From the NCBI GenBank assembly GCA_039090855.1, contig CM077010.1:47386905-47450904 (forward strand): a DNA stretch of 64,000 nucleotides. Reading direction: 5' to 3'. Made by a program: the position numbers and the translations under genes. The stretch is from Macrothele yani (taxonomy: Eukaryota; Arthropoda; Arachnida; Araneae; Macrothelidae). Below, piece after piece: positions 9,396-21,187 of the stretch. The notes beneath the pieces are model-generated. The model saw only the letters and a list, made by a program, of their open reading frames with translations, was not told the DNA's origin and did no database searches. Position 1 is the first letter of the stretch. Each line of letters begins with the position of its first letter.

Positions 9396-11780
9396 TACTT
9401 ATCACTTAAGTGAATGGTACTCTTCACTGCCTTGCTCCTTGCTTTTGCAATATTGGATATCTTCTGCTGTGCACCTCAAGACTTCTGTTCTTCACAGATT
9501 TTATCCATATATTTCCCCTTTGCAATTATTGTCACATTTTAAGCTTCATCTTAAGTTATTTTGTACTCTTGCTTAGCAATAGGTTTCTAACTTTACCCAC
9601 TTTCCTCTCCTTCTTCTTAATCTGGCTTTCCTTTTTGCAATTACTTTGTCTTCTCTAAATTATCTTGAAAAAACTTCAGGATCTCCATTCCTGCCAATTT
9701 CACTAAAAGCTGATTTGCATTCTACTTCTTTCAGTATCCATCATTTGATTTAGCATCCTCCTTATAACCTCTTTTCTTTTTTTATTATTATTTTTTCTCA
9801 ATTTCCTCCTTTATTTCTAGATTCACAAATGCATATTCTGTGTTTGTGGCATGAGCCCCTCTACAGGAATTACTTTACAGATTTTAAGTTCTTTTCATTG
9901 GATTTCTGGCACAATATGTACAATACATATCCAACATGCTCCTCCTTTGTTCTGGCATTCCTTCTGCTTCTGAAAGAACATATTCATGAGATCCAAATTA
10001 GATCTCATGGACATGTCTATTATTCTACCATGATTCTGATTTCCATCCTCTGCTTCCATGCACTCTCTGAATGTCTTCATTTTCCTCCCTACATGTCCAT
10101 TAAGAACCACTTCTGGGGATCTCTCACACAGCAGAGACACACAATGTGCTTTTTGAAATCATTCATTTTCTCCTCGTAAATGCCATTTTGCAGTGGCTTA
10201 AGCAGAAAATGCACTCTCTGGTACTTCCTTGCAATTTACTTGCTGATAAATCCATTGCTTCTTTTAACTTGTATGAGACCAGCTTTGAAATCCTGTGAAT
10301 TAGATAATAACCTTCCCTCCATTTCTTTCCCAGCAACTGAATGCATAACAAGCAAGCTTGTAAAACAACCAAAGTCCCAGTTCTAGAACCTATTCCCTTC
10401 CATTCTGTTTATTGAATACATAGAACATGCGATTTCCTGTTTGTCACCAGCCATTTCTTTTTCAATTTCACTGGTGCTTCTAACATTCATTCAGTATTAA
10501 TATTAACACTGATACCCCCTACAGATTTTCAAGCCATGACAAAATTTGTAAATGTGTCTCCACAAATTTCTGGCCAATAACTAAACTAAGCTCTTTCACA
10601 TTCGACAAATGACGCATATTTTAATTCATGAATGTATGCATTATGAGGATTTAATCATAAATGCTAAAGTTCAGTTTTCCTTTCTGAACTCCTGAAACCT
10701 TTTAATAAATACAGCTTGAATTTTTATAACTACTACAGGGCACGAAATTTCCGGTCGTCAGCTCGCCATTAGCGAGTGAAGTATTGTCATTGGCGAGTAA
10801 AACTTTTCTCATTGAATTACCGTAATTTCCTTGTTAATAGCTGCGGCTATTATGATGATAAAAGTTTCTTTTTTTTTTTAATTCAAATATGCGGCACATA
10901 ATGTGGTGCTGCTGATATACTGAATTTGTTTTCTGTAATTACATTTTCCCCCCTTTGAAATTTCCACATAGATGAGTAAACCTTTTTCAAAGCATTTTTT
11001 TTTCTCTTCCATAAACTGCCGGGTTCTCGGTGCTCGTATTGCTCATTTGAAGTCTGTAAAGATCATTCTGCAGGCTTGTTTATGTGCCACTATTGGGAAC
11101 TGACTCACTCAAATGAACTTCGACCAGCGGGGGCGGCATGAATCCCATCAAGAGATGTAGGTAGGCCACAGCAGAGACAATCCCTCAAAGAAAGAAAGAA
11201 AAGCAAAAAATAAACAAGCTTCCCTCAGATTTATGACACCCGCAATTGAGCTACTAGAACAAACTTTTAAGCAGTGCGCGAAAACACAAATCACCAGGTC
11301 TTCGTCACTGCATGTTTTTTTCTTTACTTTTGACAGCAAAGACATAACAGAGAAACTTCATTTACAGGGAATAAATAAAAATATGCACTATTTTAATCGA
11401 ATTTACTGTTTAAAAAAAGTGTGAATCACTGTAGATACTAATCTTCTAAGAAAACTGCTCACTGTCAATGGTTGATCGAAGGATTTTCACCGTCATCGTT
11501 AAATTCATGAAATGTTTACCTAATAGAAAAAATATTTGGAAGACGTGAATGAATAATAAAAAATTATAGTACTATAAAAATGTGAATTTAAACACAGTAT
11601 TTCTATCCTATGTAACTAAATGGTTTAACTTTAGGGATTGGCTCATAAAATGACTTGTTTTTTATGCATCCCCAGTTTAATAGGGCTACAGCTGTTAACG
11701 TGTGTGCGGCACGGCAACGTTTGCTCCCCCAAGTTCACAAAATTAACACTTCGGTAAAACCTTAAAATTTTATTATAAAT

Positions 11781-11935
11781 ACCATATATATACTCCAACT
11801 CGCGTAAAAGACGAAAGTTTTTGGAAGGAATTCTTTTTTAAAGTGAAAGTGTCGGCTTATATGCAGGTCCTGTTTTTTCTGCCAATTTCTAGCTGTTGAA
11901 CTTGGGAGCTCGGTTTATATGCGAGTATATACGGT
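11781..11935. mobile_element. Small MITE with ACCRTATATA ends
   Basis: It begins ACCATATATATACTCCAACT and ends TATATACGGT, the inverse of ACCGTATATACTCGCATATA. Internal ACTCGCG and GCTTATATGC words repeat the end sequence in both orientations. It is about 155 bp, non-coding, and nested in the hAT element. Confidence 0.6.
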
Positions 11936-12515
11936 ATGTAAAATAATGTTTTTTTTATAGCAGCATTCTCCTTTCACGTGACGTCATGATCTCTGTTTGG
12001 AGATCACAACCTTTGCAAAGCCTTCACGCATTGTGAGCTATCAAAGTTTTCTGAATTGGTGGAATCCTTAAAAAAAATTGAAAGTGATGTATATTATTGG
12101 ATTATTCTTATGAAATCATGCTTGTATAATTGCGTAAACCAATGCTATCTATCTGTCATTTGGTGGACAAGGGTTCGAAATGCTAAAATACCTACCAGGT
12201 TTTGATTTACCGGTAAAATTTACGGAAATGCAACTTGCTTTACCGGCAGAGTGTTAATTTTACAGATTTGATTCTTCCAGATTTTTTTTTTCTGATGATT
12301 TTGTACCCAGCATTAAGACTTTTTATTTAACATAATCAATTTAAATTGAAGCACCGACATAAGTTACAAATAAACTTCTCAGTTACTTGAGAACATTTGT
12401 CTGCAGTTTTCCCGCATGTTGTTTTGGGTTGTTTCAAACGCTAACCTGCAGCTGGGCTTGTTTATCTCTCGTAGTGTGTTGACAGACAGGCGGGCGGGCA
12501 TCCTCCATTAGAACA

Positions 12516-13168
12516 TCTTTTTTACTCCTAGTTCAAAATGCTATCTCAGAACGAAGTAATCATACAAAAAAAAATTCAAGCGGATTTTAAATCTGTGGAA
12601 TTTTTGAGCCCAGATCGATACCTAACATGACGGAATTATACAAAAGCTGCCAGTTTTGTGAAATTAAAAATCCATTTAGGTCTTTTTTACTCTTAGTTTG
12701 AAATGCTATCATAGAACGTAGTAATCGTACAAAAAAAAATTCAAGCGGATTTTAAATCTGTGGAATTTTTTGAGCCCAGATCGATACCTAACATGACGGA
12801 ATTATACAAAAGCTGCCAGTTTTGTGAAATTAAAAATCCATTTAGGTCTTTTTTACTCCTAGTTCAAAATGCTATCTCAGAACGTAGTAATCGTACAAAA
12901 AAATTCAAGCAGATTTTAAATCTGTGGAATTTTTGAGCCCAGATCGATACCTAACATGACAGAATTATACAAAAGCTGCCAGTTTTGTGAAATTAAAAAT
13001 CCATTTGTCTTTTTTACTCCTAGTTTGAAATGCTATCTCAGAACGTAGTAATCGTACAAAAAATTCAAGCGGATTTTAAACCTGTGGAATTTTTGAGCCC
13101 AGATCGATACCTAACATGACGGAATTATACAAAAGCTGCCAGTTTTGTGAAATTAAAAATCCATTTAG
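12516..13168. repeat. Minisatellite, 4 copies of a ~161-167 bp unit
   Basis: Units begin at 12516, 12680, 12847 and 13008 with TCTTTTTTACTC and end AAAAATCCATTTAGG. Each contains GATCGATACCTAACATGACR and AAAAGCTGCCAGTTTTGTGA. Copies differ by few substitutions and by A-tract length. The array lies within the hAT element 10736-15578. Confidence 0.95.
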
Positions 13169-14759
13169 GGCATGGTTTCGTAACTTCTCTGGCAATAACT
13201 AACTAAAGAATGCAGTATTATAGGAAGTTAAAAAAAATAAAATCCAATGATCATTCGGCCCAGCAATGATTTATTTTGCTGGTCCTTTAGTCAGTAAGTT
13301 TTCTACGCTTTCCAACCGTAGGTTGAGGAAGTGTAATATGTTCCAGATTTGTCTGTTTGTACAATAATTTGCATGATGTCTTGGCTGGATTCAACGAAAT
13401 TAGTATGTTGGGGTCCACACTAATTCGTCGTACTCCTATTGAAAATGGTCAAATGTTAGGACATAGGAGCAGGGCTTATTTTTCCGCCCTTTTGCATGAT
13501 GACTTGCGTAAAATCGAAGCATGATTGCGATGAAATTTCGGTTCGCTGTTTAGCACCCATAGATCAATCCTATTCAAAATGGTTATTATCAGCACTCATG
13601 AGAACACACACGCGCAAGATTTGTTCGCCTGAATTTTCGCACAATAACTTCCATGGAAATTGACCAGTTTGGATGGAATTCTTAATTATAAAATGACGCA
13701 TTTTTTTTTTTTTTTTAAGAAATTAACGGTCACAAAAAATGTTCTATAATAAAGCAAGAACACGCAAAACATACTGCTTATCAATTAATTCATACTAAGG
13801 GATTCGTAAAGAAAACAACAAAGTATCATAGACAACACTGTCTTTTGCAAACCCACACTTTTTATAGGTACGAATTTTGGGCTTTTAGAAAATAACTCTG
13901 AATTTTAAAATATCCGGATTTTGACAGCATGAGTTTAATCTAGGAAGATAGTACATTTTTTTTTTTTTTACTTTATAGGTTTGAAAAAAAAAAAATCATT
14001 GATTTCGTTAACTTCTATTAAACAGAATTGCGCAATACTTACAGATTTTCATTTTCTAAAAGAAAATACATGTATTCTAAATTTTTCATGTTAGGGGCGA
14101 TTTTTTTTTTTTTCAGAGATATAAGATTGGAATGAAAACCCCAGTTCCAACTTTTTGTGCCGTGGCTACGCCACAGAGGAAGCACGGGACGAGTTGGAGA
14201 GGAAATCACCGACGAAGTGGCTGCGTCGTTTCCCATGACGCCTGATATAAAAGACAGTGTTGGTCTTGTTCCTGTGAAACACATTGTATTAGTTTACTGC
14301 AGGAGAAAGGGGTTTTCCCCAGATTGTTTTTGTAAAGGAATAACTAAAGAACCTCTATTTGGTAAGATGGGGGTGGGGAGGGGTAACAGGAAGGGAAGAC
14401 AGAACCATAAAATCAGTGCCATTTGGAAGTATAAAGGATGCCGCTAAAGGTGTCGGATTTAGTAAAACTTATAACTCTGCTGCAAGGCATCAATCGGCCT
14501 ATGAGAAATAATGGGGAGGGAGAGAGAAGGAGGCCCAGAGGAGAGAGATGACGTTCCTAACTAAAATCTAAAGCTTTATTTCTTGACAATAGACTTTCAG
14601 TTAGTCTCGGCTTTCCTAGCTGACCAGCTCGATCGGATAACTCGGTAGTCGGTATTTTTTCCTCTGCAAATTGCATCTCTTTATAAGCTGTTGCTGTTTT
14701 ACTATAGCAGTTTTAGTTGCATTTTTTTTTCAAGTGTCAATAAATTTAGTATTAGTGAT

Positions 14760-15130
14760 TTACTATGAGCAGCAATATAAGAAGGGGGGGGGGACTATCA
14801 ACTATCAAACATTCCGTGATGCAATTTCTGCGGAATTCCCGTGTATTGCAAAATCTTCAAAAAATGAAAAATACGTATTTTGCACTATGTGTCGATGTAA
14901 TTTCAGTGTTTCGCGTGGTGGAAAGAATGAAATGACTAATCATATTTCTAGTGCCAAGATTAATCTAATGTCAACTGCGTGGGGAAAAAATATGAAATTA
15001 ACTTTCTTGTTAAAAGTTATTATGAACTGGATGCGATTCACGCAAAATGTTCACTTCGTTTTTAGTTGAGCATAATTTACCAATTACTGTCACTCATTTA
15101 TTTCATTTGACTGTCTCATTGTCCGTCACT
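14760..15130 (+). pseudogene. hAT transposase N-terminal fragment (zinc-finger region)
   Basis: The frame INYQTFRDAISAEFP continues to YVFCTMCRCNFSVSRGG and KNEMTNHISSAK, the CxxC...H BED-type zinc finger at the start of this hAT group. After 15069 the reading continues in another frame with EHNLPITVTHLFH, a conserved block that normally precedes the PLFRAMFPDS block. That next block is exactly where the fragment at 1-1259 starts, so the two are complementary parts of related elements. Frameshifts and loss of everything downstream make this copy non-functional. Confidence 0.75.
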
Positions 15131-15864
15131 TCGTAGATAAACCTAGTATGAAAATGGTTCGATTTTGAAAACATTTTAGTTTGTCCCATGACGGCATGGG
15201 ATACAATCCTATTGGATTCGAGGGTCAAAGGGTGGACCTTCCATAAAAATAAATTTTTATCTCTTTAAAGATCAAAATGATAGAGCATAGTTGTGAGAAA
15301 TTATGTATAGATTCTATTTTAATCGAAATAAACGTGCCGATAAATTCAAACATCTGTAGTCATATCAATTAAAAATTGATACTTGATTTAGGTAACATAT
15401 CATCTTTTTATCGATATGTTCGGTACATTTAATCAATATGAGCGATAATTTAATCGATTTTTTTTTTTTTTTATGGATTTCGGTTTCTGAAAGTTTGCAG
15501 GTATGCGCTAAGAAGTGGCGAGTGTTTTTTTTTTTTTTTTTTTGGCGAGTGCATTTGATCTCGAAATTTCGCCCCCTGACTACTATATAAAAAAAAATTA
15601 TGTTTATATCACAGTTATTGTTAAGACAGCTTCAAAATTTGAAAATGCACTAACATTCCTAGTTACATTCCTCACAAACATAGCTTTTCATCAAATGAAA
15701 ACTTTTTCCAAAATCAAAGCTGCTCTGTTTCCCTGCACCTGTAGCTTTTGAATTAGCATGTGATGTTTAAATAGGAAGCTGGTTACTGAAAACCTGTGAA
15801 ACAAAATCACTGAAATAACTGATGATCTGTTAATTTTTTTATACACTCAGTACCTTAACAAAAT

Positions 15865-16163
15865 GCTGAAATCCATTTTTATTTGTGTAATATTACAAAA
15901 ACTAAAACAAAACGCTAGCTTTCACCACCACAGGTGGCTTCTTCAGGCAGAAGTATTATTTGAAAGCAAAAACAAAAACAGAGTTCCAGTTATGTATTCA
16001 AAACTATGTTTTGAATACATAAAACTCTTTTGAATAATCTGGAACTCTGTTTTCGTTTTTGCTTTTGAATAATACTTCTGCCTGAAGAAGCCACCCATGG
16101 TGGCGAAAGCTAGCGCTTTGTTCTACTGTTTTTAATATTACACCAATAAAAATGGATTTCAGC
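15865..16163. repeat. ~300-bp palindromic foldback with ribozyme-like core
   Basis: The sequence from GCTGAAATCCATTTTTATT to AAAAATGGATTTCAGC folds on itself, with a central palindrome TATGTATTCAAAAC/GTTTTGAATACATA at 15991-16021. Both arms carry CTGAAGAAGCCACC...GGTGGCGAAAGC (plus strand at about 16081-16110), a stem-loop between a CTGAAGA-like and a GAAA box. No coding capacity is seen. Confidence 0.85.
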
Positions 16164-16472
16164 GTTTTGCTGGTATTTACTGGTGTATACCTACTCAATT
16201 TTTCCATTAGTCAGTACCTTCTTTTGATATCATTCTACCTATAAACCTTTACTTCAACAATGTACAAAACTCATTCCAGAATGTAAAATTATGCAAGACT
16301 GGAATACAAAATGCTAACTAATAAAAAAACTAAAAACTGCAGATGATTAAGACCTCTTATGGTATTTTAAAATGCATTTCACCTGACAGCGTGCTTATGT
16401 TCATAACCTGTAGAAAGTAACTCATACAAAAATGCACAATGATTGAAAACTAACATCGCATTAAGTAAATTT

Positions 16473-17035
16473 CTAATATGGGTTTTATCTTTTAGGAAAT
16501 TTGTATTTTTATTCGCAAATTTTGGAGAAAACTTCTCCTTTATCAGGCTGTTTTTTGTTATCATTCTTTCTCCGTCACTATCATGGTTACGGTTATTTTT
16601 CACCAAATCTTGTCAGACGTTATGCAGGGACAAACCTCTGCAGTCACTGACAATGGAATTCTGATTTTTCTCAATTTCTATTCCTTCTTTAAGTTTTCTT
16701 TTTTTGAAAGTTGCTTTGGAAACTGATGACTTTAAGGGAATTCCAGTCCAAGACAGGTTTAGATAGGTATTCTCTAGCATACCTATCTAAACCTGTCTTG
16801 TTGTAACAATTCACAATAGAAATTGAGAAAACCCAGAATTCCATTATCAATGACTGCAGAGGTTTGTCCCTGTCTAACATCTGGCAAGATTTGGTGAAAA
16901 ATAACCGTAACCGTGATAGGGATGGAGAAAGAGTAACAACAAAAAACAGCTTGGTGAAGGGGAAGTGTTTTCTCCAAAAATTTGCAAATTAAAATAAAAA
17001 TTTCCTAGAAAAAAAGACCCACATTAGAAGTTTAA
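16473..17035. repeat. Large foldback with 20-bp perfect central hairpin
   Basis: The left arm (about 16473-16769) and right arm (about 16780-17035) are diverged reverse complements sharing GGTTACGGTTATTTTTCACC, CAGGGACAAACCTCTGCAGT and the CTGATAAAGGAGAAG-type block. The centre is a perfect hairpin: AAGACAGGTTTAGATAGGTA at 16750-16769 and its complement at 16780-16799. A related copy is at 38627-38992. Confidence 0.85.
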
Positions 17036-17099
17036 GAAACTAGGAAGACAGTTTTCAATGTGAGCTTTATTCAAAGAACTAACATTGCTTCAAACTTTG

Positions 17100-17890
17100 A
17101 ACCCAAATTTATTGCTGTATTTATTCATCACCTATAACTGGTATTCTATTTCATAGATTTTCACTTTTCTTAATAAATATGCACAAAATCTGGCAAACAA
17201 GAGAACTTCTGAAAGGCTATTGCAGCCGAGCCATCAATGATAAGTAGGTGATCAAAAGGTTGGATTTCATGTCTTACAACACAGGCAATGAAAATGCTGA
17301 ACGCACCCAGATTTTTTCCAAACATTGCTAAAGTACAAGAACTATAAAGTACAATGTTTTAAAAGTGTCTTCTGAATTAACACTTGCCTTAGGTCACATA
17401 GAGGCACAAGTGCATGGACTGAATATGAAGAAAGAAACATCCTTCAACTACAAAAAAAAAAAAGGTACTAGAAATTAATCCTTTTTATGTCTCTGTCATC
17501 CACTAGATTTTCACCAGGTGAAGGATGAAGAAATAAAAGGGATTAATGACTTTTGAAGAGGTAATCATTAGGCAGCAACTGCACATAGCGAGCAGACCAT
17601 TAACACAAAACGAACTATTTCTCTGTCTTTATGTGAAATCATACTTTGTCTTTCTTTAGATGCCATTGTGTGGCATGCTCGAAATTTACTGTCATATTCT
17701 TGTTGCTTTTTGTAATTTTGTATGCCCCTGAAAAGTGAAACCAATTTCCAAGGTAAGAAAATTTGGTGTTTAGAAAAAGGATGTCATGGTTTCTAGAAGT
17801 GACAAATCAAATATGATACAATATAAAAGGGATAACTTCAAGTGATTATGATACTGAAGAATTATGAAAGTGAAAGCTATTTTTCATAAA
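17100..17890. other. Intronic DNA, nothing recognised
   Basis: AT-rich sequence without a credible frame, exon or element end. Confidence 0.4.
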
Positions 17891-17899
17891 TTAAAAAAA

Positions 17900-18210
17900 A
17901 AGTCTCATTCTGTGAAGCATACTATACAGTACCTGGAAACAAAGAAGGTGGGGTCATCAAAAGGAAAAATGTGAAACTGCACTTGTGGTGATTTGGATTA
18001 TGCCATTCAAAAATGGTATGAGCAGAAATGAACTTATGGTGGTGTCTTCAGACAAGTTAAAAATACATGATGCAGCAAAAAGACTTAACACACGCACAGG
18101 TATGCTAAATGTTCATGCAGCAACTCACTGGCTGACCAGTTTTTACAGGTGACATGTACTAACAAGAAGAAAATCTGTGGGGAGGCATGGAGTAATGATA
18201 CTTCATAGTG
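17900..18210 (+). pseudogene. Possible Tigger/pogo-like transposase remnant
   Basis: Across frame changes the plus strand reads WIMPFKNGMSRNELMV, then DKLKIHDAAKRLNTRTGM, HWLTSF and KKICGEAWS. The order resembles the CENP-B-type DNA-binding region of pogo/Tigger transposases (acidic/tryptophan helix, then WLxRFKxRH and the GEA block). No continuous ORF survives and the catalytic domain is not recognised. A poly-T/G8 tract follows at about 18376-18412. Confidence 0.35.
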
Positions 18211-18449
18211 CTGAATCATTCAGTAACATGCTTTAAAACATAATGGAAACAGGTCTCATGAAACAGTGTTAAATGGAACTTTTCTAGTGTTTCTTGTCAG
18301 GAAATCCAAGTTGTTTAAACATAAGATAAATGTGAGGAAAAAGATAAAAAGAACAGCAAAGAATTTCAGCCTTCTTTTTTTTTTTTTTTTTTTTTTTTTT
18401 GAAGGGGGGGGGGTACAAATAGTGACAACAGCCATTTCTTTAATGCATT

Positions 18450-20939
18450 AGTGTTGGGATGCCATAAGCAATTCAAGGCAGTCTCTGCAAACTGCAGGTG
18501 TTACTAATACAACAACGCTTCATTTACTCTGGAAATTAATATGGCCATTTCACAAGCATAACGTGAGAGAAACTACAAACTTCTAGATGAAAAAGAAGTA
18601 TTTTCAAGTATGCTTGAGGACATTCATCGATCTTGATAGCATAGTGGCAATAAACTGTGTAGCAGTGATTTCAAGATTATATCTCTGTCTCAGCTTCCTA
18701 TCAAGTCTTCTGTTTTTCAGCCTACCCAAGGAAATCTTAATAACTCAGCACAGTATACAAAGTATGCTGCGTTCCAGCTGCATCCATGAGAGAAATACAT
18801 GCACAGGAAAGCTGAAGGCAACACTAGTAACTTTTAAAGATTATGTGACTAAGCATACATTGTTTTTCACTTTCTCATAATGATGCTTTGCTGATGCACT
18901 ATTGAAACTATGATACAAAATGGATGGCGAGGACCATGATCTTAGTACTGAGGGTTGCAACAAAGTTCTATGTGAGAATGCTAAAAAAGGCAAGTGGTCC
19001 CAGCATTACTGATGGCAGCAAAAAGGACTGGCTAGATATAATAGAGATCAAAGCACTTCAAAATTAAGTGAAAAAAAAAACTGGTGATGCTCCGACAATG
19101 TACCAAAAACCGACGAAGTGAATAATCTGAGGGTTGAAAAACCCAAAAATTTTTGCACCTGGGACAGCATGATAATATGTATTAGTACTGTATAAATGAA
19201 GACTCTATTGTAAAACTCTGTGTGAGGATCTCAGTGTAATAGATACCTAATTTGATACTCAAATAATATTTATGAGTGTATTTTATTATATATATATATA
19301 TTACTCGATTTTGGTTGCAGTGATAAATACTATATTTCCTGGTGTCAAGAATGCACCTCAATTTTAAAATGCAAAATTTGAGAAAAAAGAATAAACATAA
19401 AAATAAGGACCCCGCACTTTCAGATTTATTCCTAGCGTGAACAGGTACAGGTTTGAACTGATTGGTCTTAATCACGACAGGTCAGCAACACCGTACTCAA
19501 GTCACATGAGTCAAAGATGCATCATCAAAGGAATGAAACACGAACTGAGAGAGAAACAAGCAGAAAGAATAAATCTTACTATGGTAATATTGTAACGACA
19601 GCTAATTAATGCCTTGTTTTAGCTAAGTGTGAAAAGTGGTAATTTTTCTCTTAAGTGGTTTGCCAACGAATTGCCAAGTTAAGATACAACCTGTTTTTCA
19701 GCTACGACTGTAGAAAAAGCTTTTCGAACAGGTGAACTAAGATTGTTTACACGTTTTGGCGAAACCCCACTAGAGCAGCTCTTTTGATCTAGAAGTCCAT
19801 ATGTATTTGTCGATCTTGTAGTATAGACCACATGGTTTATTGTAAATGCATCCCAGCAAAAGCGACGCGAAGAAAAAAAAAACAGTCTTCCCATGGCGTT
19901 TCATGACGAAGGCAGTCTTGTTATTAATAAAGTTTACCGGTAAACATTTAAAAATAGATAACCTTCCTTTGGAGTTAGCATAGGCCTATGAAAAACATAA
20001 CCTTCAGTCTCCAAAATGCACAGTAAATTTTCGAGACTTATTTCACCATGACAATGCGAAATACAGTATATATATTTTTTCTGTATGTTTCGTGCATGGT
20101 GACTATGTTTTAAGGCACAGTTATAATACATGTTGTATGTAAACGGGCCATTGTGGCTTTCTGAAAAACAACATCGCCATCATGGTGAGCTATTCCAAAA
20201 GGAAACCACGTTGGTTTTTAGTTTAAAGGAAAAGCTGTCTTCAGCTTGTATAGATATTCTCTTAGCCTTCCATGTGCACGAAGGAAAAGTGTTTGTGTGC
20301 ATGCATGTGCGAGCGTGTGTGTGTTTTAAAGTGTTTTTGCCTAATAAATGTTTGAGAGTCATATCGACTTTATGCATAACTACATGTAGGTTCGTAAGGG
20401 CATGCATATGCACCAACAAACTGCAAACTGCAATCATGGGGCCTGATAGCTGTACTACTTGAATACAGTGCCCACAATTCACACTCTGCTTTGGAAACTG
20501 TAGAATGTTTAAGATATATATAATATTATTCAAAAGCAGAATAAAAAATATTAGTACATAATGTATAACAATTTGTTCAAGGTGCATAGAACTATTTGCT
20601 GCTCTTTTAATTCTGTACTGTCCTTATTCAGCTTCTTGCAGACCAGACAAACTTCTTACTTCATTTGCCTATGTTTCATAACCTTTTAAATGCTTACACT
20701 TTAAAAATACACTTAAGATAATAATATTCAAGCACCTTAATTACTTTAGTTTCACTCACACAGCTTAACAGTTGAGTAAGCATTTCTCAATAACATAAAA
20801 TTCAGGGTTATATTCAAATCACACATATAATTTGGATAGTTATGATATTAGAAAGTAAGCAATGGTTCCAGTATTTTCTAACTTGATATCTGCAGGGTCT
20901 ATACTGAATTTTGGAAGCCTGTTTAAGGAATTTTTCTAA
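18450..20939. other. Intronic DNA, nothing recognised
   Basis: The open frames here are short and without family features. A GTGTGTGT-rich stretch occurs near 20290-20330. Confidence 0.4.
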
Positions 20940-21057
20940 TAATCTGAAATCTTAGTGAGAAGAATTGGCAGGAAAACACGTAACACACAAAACATTAAAA
21001 GAATTCTTGAAATCGTCATTACACGCGTAAGCTACGTTGAAAAATTATGAGCGGGAC

Positions 21058-21086
21058 GTTTCGGTAGCGACTTCTATCTTCATCAG
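21058..21086 (-). ncRNA. Hammerhead-ribozyme-like core in Penelope-like unit
   Basis: Minus strand: CTGATGA, then a small imperfect stem-loop, then GCTACCGAAAC. CTGATGA...GAAA around a helix is the hammerhead core, and such motifs are known in Penelope-like elements. ACGT repeats after the core could form a short stem III. I could not find a good stem I, so activity is unproven. Confidence 0.45.
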
Positions 21087-21187
21087 CCATGGAATGAGAC
21101 ACGTGGTAAAAGCATCAGTTGTTGCCAGATTTCAAAATCGCTTTCCAAATAATAGAGATGTTAAAAGGTGCGTAAGTATTGCAGGTG

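Larger units (their letters stand above)
7930..10390 (-). pseudogene. Degenerate non-LTR retrotransposon (APE endonuclease plus reverse transcriptase)
   Basis: Pieces of one LINE appear on the minus strand in the expected order. The endonuclease block has VVLNGHVGRKMKTFRECM at about 10050-10110, matching the GGDLNGHVG motif region of APE endonucleases. A basic linker follows at about 9420-9660. Reverse-transcriptase segments include RRNMTDTIFILRQ at about 8370 (the region before motif A) and a GRKEIRW block at about 8540. A C-terminal block, RRLAIKLKSKIFKTGVRPTM, lies at about 8030-8110. Stops and frameshifts are frequent and a foldback interrupts it at 9021-9395. The pyrimidine-rich plus-strand ORFs here are shadows of this element. 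Confidence 0.7.
10736..15578 (+). mobile_element. hAT element (4.8 kb) with terminal inverted repeats and target duplication
   Basis: The left end CAGGGCACGAAATTTC (10736) and the right end, read inward, CAGGGGGCGAAATTTC (15578) are inverted matches of hAT type. GCGAGTG words lie just inside both. ACTACTA flanks both sides (10729-10735 and 15579-15585), one base short of the usual 8-bp hAT duplication. The only recognisable coding part is the N-terminal transposase fragment at 14760-15130, pointing towards the right end, so the catalytic part is lost. The interior also holds a small MITE (11781-11935) and a four-copy minisatellite (12516-13168). I see nothing else recognisable between about 13200 and 14650. 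Confidence 0.75.

Noticed and set aside
8262..10386. Several hydrophobic plus-strand ORFs
   Set aside because: They are complements of the purine-rich LINE coding strand, not genes.
12516..13168. CRISPR-like array
   Set aside because: Units are contiguous about 164-bp repeats without spacers, in a eukaryotic transposon.
18266..18451. ORF containing a poly-F/G tract
   Set aside because: Produced by T and G homopolymers.
20130..20462. 110-codon plus-strand ORF and its overlapping 135-codon minus-strand ORF
   Set aside because: Low-complexity, no family features, no splice context; likely chance.
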